Assembly: GCA_041987425.1 (NCBI GenBank)
Contig: JBHIWP010000099.1
Coordinates: 1-16,010, forward strand
DNA from: Leptofilum sp041987425
GTDB taxonomy: Bacteria; Chloroflexota; Anaerolineae; Promineifilales; Promineifilaceae
DNA length: 16,010 nt
Direction of reading: 5' to 3'
Shown: in pieces, positions 1-6,643 of the stretch
Layout of the letters: the number at the start of each line of letters is the position of its first letter
Numbering within the stretch: position 1 is the first letter of the stretch
Program-made: the position numbers and the translations under genes
Notes under the pieces: model-generated
The model's database searches: none
What the model was told of the DNA's origin: nothing
The model's input: only the letters and a program-made list of their open reading frames with translations

Positions 1-44
1 AACGTAAACCATTTGGTCTCAACGCTTTCCAAAACTTTTTTGAT
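1..44 (-). other. Region downstream of truA, possible start of next gene
   Basis: These 44 bases follow the truA stop and end at the window edge. Read on the minus strand in the same frame as truA they stay open and encode KKVLESVETKWFT. The pattern V-E-x-K-W-F resembles the N-terminal V-E-R-K-W-Y region of ribosomal protein L13, whose gene rplM often follows truA. No ribosome binding site or ATG start in that frame is visible (only a TTG at 30-32). An alternative ATG at 10-12 would read MVYV. Too short to call as a gene. Confidence 0.25.
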
Positions 45-800
45 TTACGTAGACCAATTCAGGTTCTCATATGTAATAGAAACAAGATGAAGACCTTGTG
101 GCGGAGCAACCGTACCACATGCGTCGCGGTTTTCGGCTCTAAATGCCTGCACAAACTCTTCAATAGACCAGGTTCCCTCTCCAACTAGCTTCAGACTACC
201 CACAATGCTGCGCACCATCCGGTACAAAAACGCATTGGCTTCAATACAAAACCGCAAATCGTTTCCCGAACGAGCCCATTCTGCTACAAACAGCTCGCGC
301 ACAAAGTTGTTACCCTGAGGCGGCTGTCCAAACGTAGCAAAGTTATGGACTCCCAGCAGACATTGTGCTGCCTGGTTCATTTTTTGCTCATCCAGTGGTC
401 TTGACACATGCCAGCTAAAACGTCGATTTAGCGGGTGGCGAATGGACCCATTGTAAATGTTGTACAAATAGGCTCGCCGCTGTGCCTCAAACCGGGGATG
501 AAAAGAGGAAGAGACCTGTTTAAGTTGTAAAATTGCAATGTCTTCTGGCAGGTTTGCGTTGAGTGCTCTTTTTAGTTCCTCATCGCTGTGTCGCCAGGGA
601 AGAGAAAAAGCAACCACCTGACCAACTGCGTGAACACCGCTGTCTGTACGTCCTGCGCCAAGCAATGTAACGGGTTGGCGGGCAAGCTGGCTCAGGACGT
701 CTTCGATTGTGCTCTGGATAGTTGGTTGTGTTTCAACCTGCCGCTGAAAACCATGATACTCTGTGCCATCGTAGGCAATCAGAGCAGCGTAGTTTGGCAA
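45..800 (-). CDS. truA: tRNA pseudouridine synthase A (TruA)
   Basis: A 251-residue protein of normal TruA length. The family converts uridines 38-40 of the tRNA anticodon arm to pseudouridine in the cytoplasm. The active-site loop GAGRTDSGVHA is at residues 48-58, with the catalytic aspartate at D53. The N-terminal strand YAALIAYDGTEYHGFQRQ and the later stretch NAFLYRMVRSIVGSL are also typical. The start is TTG at 800, preceded by GAGGAG six bases upstream; that Shine-Dalgarno is formed by the last two Glu codons of rplQ, whose stop lies three bases away. It is therefore likely translationally coupled to rplQ as the last gene of the alpha section. Confidence 0.95.
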   Translation of the reverse strand: MPNYAALIAYDGTEYHGFQRQVETQPTIQSTIEDVLSQLARQPVTLLGAGRTDSGVHAVGQVVAFSLPWRHSDEELKRALNANLPEDIAILQLKQVSSSFHPRFEAQRRAYLYNIYNGSIRHPLNRRFSWHVSRPLDEQKMNQAAQCLLGVHNFATFGQPPQGNNFVRELFVAEWARSGNDLRFCIEANAFLYRMVRSIVGSLKLVGEGTWSIEEFVQAFRAENRDACGTVAPPQGLHLVSITYENLNWST

Positions 801-803
801 GCA

Positions 804-1226
804 CTACTCCTCATTAACCAACATGATCATGGCCATGTCGGCATTGTCACCAGAACGCTTGCCAATTTTAACCACGCGAGTATACCCGCCTGGTCGCTCT
901 GCGTAGCGAGGCGCGATGTCTTCAAAAAGTTTTTTGACAACATCCACCTCTTCAATACTACCCTCTTCGTTCTCCACCTCGCGGTGACGCGCAATGCGAG
1001 CTGCGGCCAAGCGCCGGGCGTGAACCGCTTGCGCTGGATCATTCTTGGCAAGGCCACGCTTCGCCAGGGTAATAATTTTTTCAGCTGCAGGACGCAGCAT
1101 CTTTGCCTTTGCTTCTGTGGTCAATATTTCTTCATGGACGAGCAGCTCTGCAATCAAATTTTTACGCAATGCTTTGCGGTGAGCAGTATCTCGACCCAAT
1201 CTACGACCGCTTACTCTGTGTCGCAT
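804..1226 (-). CDS. rplQ: 50S ribosomal protein L17
   Basis: A 140-residue protein beginning MRHRVSGRRLGRDTAHRKAL, the standard L17 opening, followed by the LLVHEEILTTEAKAKMLRPAAEKI region (residues 28-51) and ending TRVVKIGKRSGDNADMAMIMLV. L17 is a large-subunit protein near the peptide exit tunnel. ATG start with GAGG eight bases upstream. It follows rpoA by 36 bases, the usual bacterial order rpoA-rplQ, and that gap holds a hairpin made of two CGGCCG palindromes. Residues about 85-97 are acidic (ENEEGSIEEVD), a mild extension of the central loop. Confidence 0.97.
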   Translation of the reverse strand: MRHRVSGRRLGRDTAHRKALRKNLIAELLVHEEILTTEAKAKMLRPAAEKIITLAKRGLAKNDPAQAVHARRLAAARIARHREVENEEGSIEEVDVVKKLFEDIAPRYAERPGGYTRVVKIGKRSGDNADMAMIMLVNEE

Positions 1227-1250
1227 GGTGATTTCCTCTTTATTGAAGTA

Positions 1251-1279
1251 AAACGGCCGTTACTAAACAGCGGCCGTTT
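1251..1279 (-). other. Hairpin of paired CGGCCG palindromes, rpoA-rplQ junction
   Basis: AAACGGCCG at 1251-1259 is the exact inverse of CGGCCGTTT at 1271-1279, giving a 9-base-pair stem with an 11-base loop that contains the rpoA stop codon. In the transcript the second arm runs into UUUUAC, a short U stretch, so it could act as a weak terminator, a processing barrier or a stabiliser of the rpoA 3' end. Each arm is itself palindromic, so alternative foldings exist. Function is inferred only. Confidence 0.5.
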
Positions 1280-2231
1280 CACCTTCCTCGTCTTTCAAAA
1301 AACCTTTGGCGCGCAGCTGATCTTTCAGCTCGTCCAGGGATTTCTCGCCAAAGTTACGGATGGCCAGCATGGTTTCTTCACCACGCTCCAACATATCCAG
1401 CATTTCGCCCACTTTGGTGATCCCGGTGCGCTTAAGCGAATTAAACACACGAACGCTCAGATCTAGCTGCTCGATTGGCGTATCATAAATTTCATTCGGG
1501 ATGGCGCCTTCTTCTTCTTCTTCCTCTTCAACGGGCAAGAAGGTTTCTTCGCTTACACCAGCAATAGGCCGCAAATATTGCATCATAATTTGGGCTGATT
1601 GGGCCAGCGATTCTTCTGGTTTAATGGTGCCATCCGTCCAGATCTGCATGATAATGCGATCATAGTCCGCAGCCTGACCAACGCGCGTTTTCTCAACTTC
1701 GTAGCCAACACGACGGATTGGGCTGAAAATCGCATCGACGGGCAGTTCGCCAATAGGCAGGCGCCCCCGCTCTTCAGCAGGAGAATAACCGCGTCCTGTT
1801 TCCGCCGTCATCTCGATTTCCAAAAAGGCATCATCAGAATCGACGGTAAAAAGATACAGGTCAGGATTGATAATTTCCACCTCTGGCGGCGTCTGAATAT
1901 CTGCTGCCGTTACCGTACCTGCACCATGCACCTCCAGCCGCAACCGGGCCGTATCGGTACCATGCAGTTTTAGGCGGAGCTGTTTAATGTGCAGGATTAG
2001 CTGCATCATGTCTTCGCGCACGTGCTCGATGGCCGAAAACTCATGCGGCACATCGGTTACGCGAATAGATGTAATAGCAGCCCCCGGCAATGATGCAAGC
2101 AAGACGCGGCGCAGAGCATTGCCCAAGGTAGTGCCATACCCTCTTTCTAATGGCCCGAGGATAAAACGGCCGTATTCCCGCGACATCGCGGTGCTTTCAA
2201 TTTTGGGCAGTATAAGATTACTAATAGCCAA
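1263..2231 (-). CDS. rpoA: DNA-directed RNA polymerase subunit alpha
   Basis: A 322-residue alpha subunit. The N-terminal assembly domain spans about residues 1-232 (FILGPLERGYGTTLGNALRR at 23-42 and RRVLLASLPGAAITSI are signature stretches). The C-terminal DNA-binding domain spans about 250-314, with LDLSVRVFNSLKRTG at 256-270 containing the Arg and Asn that contact UP elements in the family. The linker carries seven consecutive Glu (235-241). The start is TTG at 2231 with GGGAGG eight bases upstream; an ATG slightly upstream is out of frame and closes after a few codons. Alpha nucleates the core polymerase and contacts activators. It sits 39 bases after rpsD. Confidence 0.97.
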   Translation of the reverse strand: MAISNLILPKIESTAMSREYGRFILGPLERGYGTTLGNALRRVLLASLPGAAITSIRVTDVPHEFSAIEHVREDMMQLILHIKQLRLKLHGTDTARLRLEVHGAGTVTAADIQTPPEVEIINPDLYLFTVDSDDAFLEIEMTAETGRGYSPAEERGRLPIGELPVDAIFSPIRRVGYEVEKTRVGQAADYDRIIMQIWTDGTIKPEESLAQSAQIMMQYLRPIAGVSEETFLPVEEEEEEEGAIPNEIYDTPIEQLDLSVRVFNSLKRTGITKVGEMLDMLERGEETMLAIRNFGEKSLDELKDQLRAKGFLKDEEGETAAV

Positions 2232-2270
2232 CGTACATACCTCCCTATGCTAGGCTCGGGACGGTTAAAA

Positions 2271-2912
2271 TTACCGCCGGGAGTAATATTCAACAACAAG
2301 CTGCTCGTTAATTGATACATCAATATCATCGCGAGCAGGTAAATTCAAAATATTTGCCGACACGTTACGCGTGTCTAAAGATAACCAACGCGGTACCTGA
2401 CGATCATCCAGATCTTCGCGTAAAATCTTAAAGTAGCTATTGCGCATACTTTGTGAGCGAACGCCAACCACGTCACCAGGAGCTACAAGCGCTGAGGGTA
2501 CGTTTGTTTTACGGCCGTTCAGCGTTATGTGTCCGTGCTGCACCAACTGGCGTGCCTGCGCGCGGGAATCGGCCCAGCCTAGACGATAAATAACATTGTC
2601 TAAACGGGTTTCCAAAATAACCAACAGATTGGTACCTGTCAGCCCTACACGCTGCGTAGCTCGCCGGAAGTATCGGCTAAACTGACGCTCCAGCACGCCA
2701 TAAATACGACGCGCTTTTTGTTTCTCGCGCAGCTGCAGCAAATAATCTGAGGCGCGCCCACGGCGGAACTGATTATCGCGACCATGCTCCCCAGGTGGAT
2801 AAGAACGACGCTCAAAAGAGCATTTTGGAGTCAAACAACGTGACCCCTTTAAAAACAGCTTTTCACCTTCACGGCGACAAAGCTTACATACTGGACCAGT
2901 ATACCTTGCCAA
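2271..2912 (-). CDS. rpsD: 30S ribosomal protein S4
   Basis: A 213-residue S4, a primary 16S rRNA binder that nucleates the 30S body. The reading frame stays open further upstream, but homology begins at ARYTGPVCKLCRREG, so I place the start at the TTG at 2912, with GGAGG five bases before it. Cys9, Cys12, Cys26 and Cys31 form the zinc-binding motif of the four-Cys form of S4. The S4 RNA-binding domain spans about residues 103-165 (RLDNVIYRLGWADSRAQARQ). In many bacteria S4 represses its own operon; a structured 92-base gap directly upstream is a candidate site. Confidence 0.95.
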   Translation of the reverse strand: MARYTGPVCKLCRREGEKLFLKGSRCLTPKCSFERRSYPPGEHGRDNQFRRGRASDYLLQLREKQKARRIYGVLERQFSRYFRRATQRVGLTGTNLLVILETRLDNVIYRLGWADSRAQARQLVQHGHITLNGRKTNVPSALVAPGDVVGVRSQSMRNSYFKILREDLDDRQVPRWLSLDTRNVSANILNLPARDDIDVSINEQLVVEYYSRR

Positions 2913-2936
2913 CTTAACCTCCGTATTTAAGCTAAA

Positions 2937-2977
2937 TGAGAGGTTTACAGGTGTGGCACACCCCTTCGTCCCTCTCA
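2937..2977 (-). promoter_or_regulatory. Structured rpsK-rpsD intergenic RNA, possible S4 autoregulatory element
   Basis: In the 92-base gap upstream of rpsD, TGAGAGG at 2937-2943 pairs with CCTCTCA at 2971-2977 (7 base pairs). Inside it GGTGT at 2950-2954 pairs with ACACC at 2958-2962 around a three-base loop. The structure ends about 25 bases before the rpsD TTG start and about 20 before its Shine-Dalgarno. S4 binds its own leader RNA in E. coli and Bacillus, so a regulatory role is plausible but unproven. Confidence 0.35.
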
Positions 2978-3004
2978 AAAACCACTAAACTTTAACTATA
3001 ATTA

Positions 3005-3397
3005 TTAAACGCGGCGCTTCTTCTTAGGACGGCACCCATTATGAGGCACCGGTGTAATATCGCGGATACTCTTGACCCGGATTCCCGAAGCTTGCAAAGA
3101 ACGAATGGCCTGTTCACGACCAGGGCCAGGTCCTTTCACCACTACATCCATTTCCTGCATGCCGCTTTCCTGAGCTACGCGAGCGGCGCTCTGAGCAGCC
3201 AGACGGGCAGCATAGGGCGTGCTCTTACGCGAGCCTTTAAACCCAGAAGCCCCAGCACTGGACCAGGCAATTGTATTGCCAGCGGTATCAGTAATAGTAA
3301 CAATGGTGTTGTTAAAAGTAGCGTAAATGTGCGCCTGACCTTGAGGCACCATCCGCTTTACCTTTTTACGGGTTTGTGTCTGTCTTCTACGTCCCAT
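3005..3397 (-). CDS. rpsK: 30S ribosomal protein S11
   Basis: A 130-residue S11, located on the platform of the small subunit near the mRNA exit. The frame is open further upstream but the protein starts at MGRRRQTQTRKKVKRMVPQG, with ATG at 3397 and AGGAGA upstream. Typical segments are AHIYATFNNTIVTITDTAGN (22-41), SAGASGFKGSRKSTPYAA (47-64), VKGPGPGREQAIRSL (87-101) and ITPVPHNGCRPKKKRRV at the C terminus. It lies between rpsM and rpsD as in most bacterial alpha operons. The 81-base gap from rpsM contains a long hairpin. Confidence 0.97.
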   Translation of the reverse strand: MGRRRQTQTRKKVKRMVPQGQAHIYATFNNTIVTITDTAGNTIAWSSAGASGFKGSRKSTPYAARLAAQSAARVAQESGMQEMDVVVKGPGPGREQAIRSLQASGIRVKSIRDITPVPHNGCRPKKKRRV

Positions 3398-3420
3398 TCC
3401 GTCTCCTAAAACCTGAACAA

Positions 3421-3457
3421 TGAGTGGAGGCCGCGACAAACGGCCGTAACCCACTCA
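3421..3457 (-). other. Hairpin in rpsM-rpsK gap
   Basis: TGAGTGG at 3421-3427 pairs exactly with CCACTCA at 3451-3457. Inside it GGCCG at 3429-3433 pairs with CGGCC at 3441-3445, part of an ACGGCCGT palindrome at 3440-3447. No U-tract follows, so it is more likely a transcript-stability or regulatory structure than a terminator. Confidence 0.4.
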
Positions 3458-3478
3458 CTTAAAAACACATCCAAAGAA

Positions 3479-3859
3479 CTACTTGCCCTTGCGACGACCG
3501 CGACCTGCAACCGTCTTCTTAGGGCCTTTACGCGAGCGAGCATTGGTCTTGGTCCGCTGCCCACGCACCGGTAAATGACGACGATGGCGCAATCCACGAT
3601 AGCAACCAATTTCCGTCAGCCGTTTAATATTCATTGCAACCTCGCGCCGTAAGTCACCTTCTACCATGTACTCACCGTCGATGATTTGACGCAGCTGCAT
3701 TACTTCATTTTCTGACAAATCCTGAACGCGCGTGTTTGGATCAACACCTGCCTTTTCCAGGATAGCCCGACTGGCTGTTTTACCAATGCCATAAATATAT
3801 GTCAGGCTTACTTCTACCCGTTTATTACGGGGGATATCTACACCAGCAATACGTGCCAT
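3479..3859 (-). CDS. rpsM: 30S ribosomal protein S13
   Basis: A 126-residue S13 from the head of the 30S subunit, contacting the P-site tRNA and the 50S subunit. MARIAGVDIPRNKRVEVSLT at the N terminus, the helix-hairpin-helix-like YIYGIGKTASRAIL (21-34) and RGLRHRRHLPVRGQRTKTNA (88-107) are diagnostic. The basic tail RKGPKKTVAGRGRRKGK is normal for the family. ATG start with GGAGG close upstream. It follows rpmJ by 62 bases. Confidence 0.97.
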   Translation of the reverse strand: MARIAGVDIPRNKRVEVSLTYIYGIGKTASRAILEKAGVDPNTRVQDLSENEVMQLRQIIDGEYMVEGDLRREVAMNIKRLTEIGCYRGLRHRRHLPVRGQRTKTNARSRKGPKKTVAGRGRRKGK

Positions 3860-3893
3860 AATTCCTCCGGAAACCCCTTGCGAGATAATCTTA

Positions 3894-3911
3894 TGCCAGG
3901 CTTTGCTGGCA
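3894..3911 (-). other. Small hairpin in rpmJ-rpsM gap
   Basis: TGCCAG at 3894-3899 pairs with CTGGCA at 3906-3911 around a six-base loop, just after the rpmJ stop codon. There is no following U-tract. Function unknown; could be chance in a 62-base gap. Confidence 0.3.
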
Positions 3912-3921
3912 CAACTCTTTT

Positions 3922-4035
3922 TTAGCCCTGGCGCTGCTTGTGATTTGGATCAACGCAAATCACGCGCACAATACCTTTTCGCTTAATAATTTTGCATTTT
4001 GGACAACGACGTTTAACAGATGCTGATACTTTCAT
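3922..4035 (-). CDS. rpmJ: 50S ribosomal protein L36, zinc type
   Basis: A 37-codon gene encoding MKVSASVKRRCPKCKIIKRK followed by GIVRVICVDPNHKQRQG. This is the standard short L36. Cys11, Cys14, Cys27 and His32 form its zinc ribbon (the zinc-requiring form). L36 is a small 23S rRNA-binding protein of the 50S subunit. ATG start at 4035 with AGGAG six bases upstream; TAA stop. It opens the alpha section after a 145-base gap from adk. infA, which normally precedes rpmJ, is not present. Confidence 0.95.
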   Translation of the reverse strand: MKVSASVKRRCPKCKIIKRKGIVRVICVDPNHKQRQG

Positions 4036-4107
4036 CTTAAACTCCTAAAAACAGTCTCATTTGCATCAGACCGTTCATCACAAATCGTTTCTGGTAAAAA
4101 TCTTGAG

Positions 4108-4148
4108 AAAATAGTTGATTGTTTGCGTTCAAAGCAATCTACTATTTT
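4108..4148 (-). terminator. Long hairpin between adk and rpmJ, terminator-like
   Basis: AAAATAGT (4108-4115) pairs with ACTATTTT (4141-4148), then a T-T mismatch, then GATTG (4117-4121) pairs with CAATC (4135-4139), then TTTG (4122-4125) pairs with CAAA (4130-4133) around a four-base loop. That is 17 pairs with one mismatch and one bulge. In the transcript the 3' arm ends UAUUUU and UUUUU recurs a few bases later. The A-rich 5' arm and U-rich 3' arm resemble an intrinsic terminator that could work in either direction. It may separate the spc and alpha units; no clear promoter was found after it. Confidence 0.4.
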
Positions 4149-4180
4149 GCCATCAAACCTTGATTCTGTCCAGAAATTGC

Positions 4181-4756
4181 TTACATGACCTGCTGTACTA
4201 CTTCTTTTAGATCCGCCGTGACCTGATCAATAGATTGTTCACCGTTGATCTTTACCAGCAACCCTCTACTTTCGTAATACGCTAAAAGTGGTGCCGTTTC
4301 TGATTGATAGACTTCCATCCGAACCCGAATTGTGTCTTCGTTATCGTCCGCTCGTCCTTCAATCTCTGCTCTTTTGGCTAGCCGCTGCACCAGCACATCT
4401 TCGCTAACGTCAATGAAGGGCACTACTGCGATTTTGGCAGAAAAGTCGCTAAGCAACGCATCTAAGGCTTTTGCCTGAGCGAGCGTTCTAGGAAATCCAT
4501 CCAAGATGGCGCCACTTTCACAATCAGGTTGCGAAAGCCGGTCACGTACCATAGCTACAGTCACTTCATCAGGCACCAACTCGCCCTTATCCATGTAAGT
4601 ACGGGCCAGCTTACCGAGCTCAGTTTCGTTTTTTAAATTTGCCCGAAACAGGTCGCCAGTAGCTACTTGGGGTAGGCACAATGTTGCTTCAAGCCTTTTT
4701 GCCTGTGTTCCTTTGCCGGCTCCAGGCGCCCCCATCAACACAACAAAGGTTTTCAT
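4181..4756 (-). CDS. adk: Adenylate kinase, short form
   Basis: A 191-residue adenylate kinase that interconverts ATP plus AMP with two ADP in the cytoplasm. The P-loop GAPGAGKGT is at residues 9-17, the AMP-binding TGDLFRANL at 33-41, and LDGFPRTLAQA at 85-95. The lid region (about 125-145, RLAKRAEIEGRADDNEDT) is short and lacks the insert, with or without zinc cysteines, of the usual 214-residue bacterial long form. Adk is a regular partner of secY; here its ATG shares one base with the secY stop (TGATG), so the two are translationally coupled. Confidence 0.95.
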   Translation of the reverse strand: MKTFVVLMGAPGAGKGTQAKRLEATLCLPQVATGDLFRANLKNETELGKLARTYMDKGELVPDEVTVAMVRDRLSQPDCESGAILDGFPRTLAQAKALDALLSDFSAKIAVVPFIDVSEDVLVQRLAKRAEIEGRADDNEDTIRVRMEVYQSETAPLLAYYESRGLLVKINGEQSIDQVTADLKEVVQQVM

Positions 4757-6132
4757 CAGATGAAACCCTCGTATTGTCGCATGAGCAACTGGGATTCAAG
4801 CTGGCGCATTGTATCGATAATGACACCAACCACAATGATGAGGCCAGACCCACTCACAACTAACGTACTTTGCTCAAGACCCGGAATTCTTAGAATTAGG
4901 CCAACGATGCGCATGATGCCAGGCAAGATGGCAACGATTCCCAAGAAAATGGCGCCAGCAAAGGTGATACGGCGAACCACTTTTGTAATGTAGTCTTCCG
5001 TTCGTTTTCCGGGACGAATGCCGGGAATAAACCCGCCCTGTCGCTGTAAAGTTTGTGGAATATTTTGCTGGCGCACCATAACGTCTGTGTAGAAGAAAGT
5101 AAAGCCAGCCACCAAAACAAAAAAGGAGAGCCAATATATTGTAAACGCCCACGGAGAATCTGTCGGCTCCGCGCTGCCAAAACGGCTCATAGCTGTGGCA
5201 ATGTTATCTACAAAACCACCATTACCCGTAATAAATAAGCCTGCCAGTACGGACGGAAAAATGAGAATGGATTGGGCGAAGATAATGGGAATCATGCCCG
5301 CTGTATTGACCTTTAGCGGCACGTAGCTGCTCTGGCCCTGATACACTTTGCGCCCACGAACTCGACGGCCGTACTGCACCGGTATTCGCCTCTGCCCTTC
5401 TTGTACAATCACAATCACAAAAATAGTGAGAACGGTGATAATTAAGAAAGCAACAATTGTGAAAATTCGTGCCGTGTTATCATCCAGTTGAAATAGTCTG
5501 GAGATACCAGGCAAAATTTGAGCCACAATGCCGCCAAAGATAATCAGCGAAATGCCCTGCCCAATGCCGTCCTGGGTGATAAGCTCACCCATCCAGATAG
5601 CAAACATCGTACCGCCCATCATAGCCAGAAGCGTAGTCAGCGTTGGCAATAATTGCTCGGGGGCAAAACCAAAGTTCGGCATGATCTGGGCCAGCCCATC
5701 GGCGCCTCCTGCTCCCAGGCTAAAGCCAACCAAACGGATCTGGCCAATCGCCTGCAGCAAAGAAAGCGGGACAGTTAAGTAATAGGTAAGGCGGTTCTTT
5801 CGATTTCGTCCAGACTCGCCTTCCGAATCCATTTCTTGTAACTGTGGAATAATCGGGGTCAGCAACTGAATAATAATGGATGCAGTAATGTAGGGATAAA
5901 CACCCATAGCCATTACTGAAAAGTTGCGCACGGCCCCACCAGAAAGCAAATCCAAAACGTTAACAAGCTGGTTTGAGGTGCTGGTGTTGGTAAAGCTTAA
6001 CCAGGCCCCTAAATCAACACCAGGCACAGGAATATTGGCTACCAATCGGTAAATTACCAGAATAAACACCGTAAAAAGGATACGGCGCCGCAGATCTGGC
6101 AAGGTAAAGGCAGCTCTGACTGATTCGATCAT
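4756..6132 (-). CDS. secY: Preprotein translocase subunit SecY
   Basis: A 458-residue, highly hydrophobic protein with about ten membrane segments; it forms the protein-conducting channel with SecE and SecG in the cytoplasmic membrane. Family stretches visible include GVYPYITASIIIQLLTP (77-93), DGIGQGISLIIFGGI (188-202), RRIPVQYGRR (248-257), VPLKVNTAGMIPIIFAQSIL (271-290) and GGFIPGIRPGKRTEDYI (367-383). The plug and pore-lining regions look intact. ATG start with GGAGG upstream in a 54-base gap after rplO. It is slightly longer than the roughly 430 residues common in the family, with the extra length in periplasmic loops. Confidence 0.97.
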   Translation of the reverse strand: MIESVRAAFTLPDLRRRILFTVFILVIYRLVANIPVPGVDLGAWLSFTNTSTSNQLVNVLDLLSGGAVRNFSVMAMGVYPYITASIIIQLLTPIIPQLQEMDSEGESGRNRKNRLTYYLTVPLSLLQAIGQIRLVGFSLGAGGADGLAQIMPNFGFAPEQLLPTLTTLLAMMGGTMFAIWMGELITQDGIGQGISLIIFGGIVAQILPGISRLFQLDDNTARIFTIVAFLIITVLTIFVIVIVQEGQRRIPVQYGRRVRGRKVYQGQSSYVPLKVNTAGMIPIIFAQSILIFPSVLAGLFITGNGGFVDNIATAMSRFGSAEPTDSPWAFTIYWLSFFVLVAGFTFFYTDVMVRQQNIPQTLQRQGGFIPGIRPGKRTEDYITKVVRRITFAGAIFLGIVAILPGIMRIVGLILRIPGLEQSTLVVSGSGLIIVVGVIIDTMRQLESQLLMRQYEGFI

Positions 6133-6186
6133 GATTTTCCTCCAAAGATAATGTTATTAAGATGGCTGTGAACCGTCTATAACATG

Positions 6187-6642
6187 TTAGGTGAGGGGGA
6201 GTACCTCGATCGTACCTCCAGCTGCCTCGATCTTCTCTATAGCAGACGCAGAAAAACGATGGGCCTTTACATTAAGAGCCGCATTCAAATCACCGTCACC
6301 CAAAACAACGACGGGATCGGTTGGTTTTTTGATGAGCCCAATAGCAGACATGACTTCTGGCGTCACGTCAACACCTTCAAAATCAAACTCCGCCAAGCTT
6401 TTTAGATTAACGGGCTTGTAATAAACTTTGTTGATGTTGGTAAAACCACGCTTATAAGGCAAACGACGGGCTAAGGGTAGCTGACCACCCTCAAAGTAAA
6501 TACCTTTACCCCCACCGCTGCGAGCGCCTTGACCCTTGGTACCACGGCCAGCAGTCTTTCCTTGCCCGGCAGCAATACCACGACCCACTCGCTTGCGCTT
6601 TTTCTTTGAGCCTTCATTCGGGCGCAGATCGTGTAATTTCAT
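6187..6642 (-). CDS. rplO: 50S ribosomal protein L15
   Basis: A 151-residue L15, a 23S rRNA-binding protein needed late in 50S assembly. The Gly/Arg/Lys-rich N-terminal half (LRPNEGSKKKRKRVGRGIAA, 6-25, then GQGKTAGRGTKGQGARSGGG) is an extended RNA-penetrating tail, and residues about 75-150 form the globular domain ending AGGTIEVLPLT. ATG start one base after the rpmD stop; the Shine-Dalgarno GAGG lies within the last rpmD codons, so translation is coupled. Confidence 0.97.
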   Translation of the reverse strand: MKLHDLRPNEGSKKKRKRVGRGIAAGQGKTAGRGTKGQGARSGGGKGIYFEGGQLPLARRLPYKRGFTNINKVYYKPVNLKSLAEFDFEGVDVTPEVMSAIGLIKKPTDPVVVLGDGDLNAALNVKAHRFSASAIEKIEAAGGTIEVLPLT

Positions 6643-6643
6643 C

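Noticed and set aside
1..55. Direct repeat TGGTYTACGT at the truA end and 45 bases downstream
   Set aside because: Only about ten bases with one mismatch, too short to call a duplication or attachment site.
588..1466. Plus-strand open frame of 292 codons across truA, rplQ and rpoA
   Set aside because: It runs antisense through three well-identified genes, has many Cys/His/Phe in no recognisable pattern and has no ribosome binding site; a shadow of the real genes.
1599..1973. Plus-strand open frame antisense to rpoA
   Set aside because: It lies fully inside rpoA on the opposite strand and shows no family features.
2913..2978. N-terminal extension of S4 by 22 residues (ATG at 2978)
   Set aside because: S4 homology begins at ARYTGPV; the TTG at 2912 has a GGAGG site, and the extra stretch overlaps a structured non-coding gap.
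3041..3409. Plus-strand open frame antisense to rpsK
   Set aside because: Lies within conserved rpsK on the other strand; composition follows from the rpsK codons.
4036..4180. Hidden infA or map in the adk-rpmJ gap
   Set aside because: At 145 bases it could not hold either complete gene, and no readable frame resembles IF-1 or methionine aminopeptidase.
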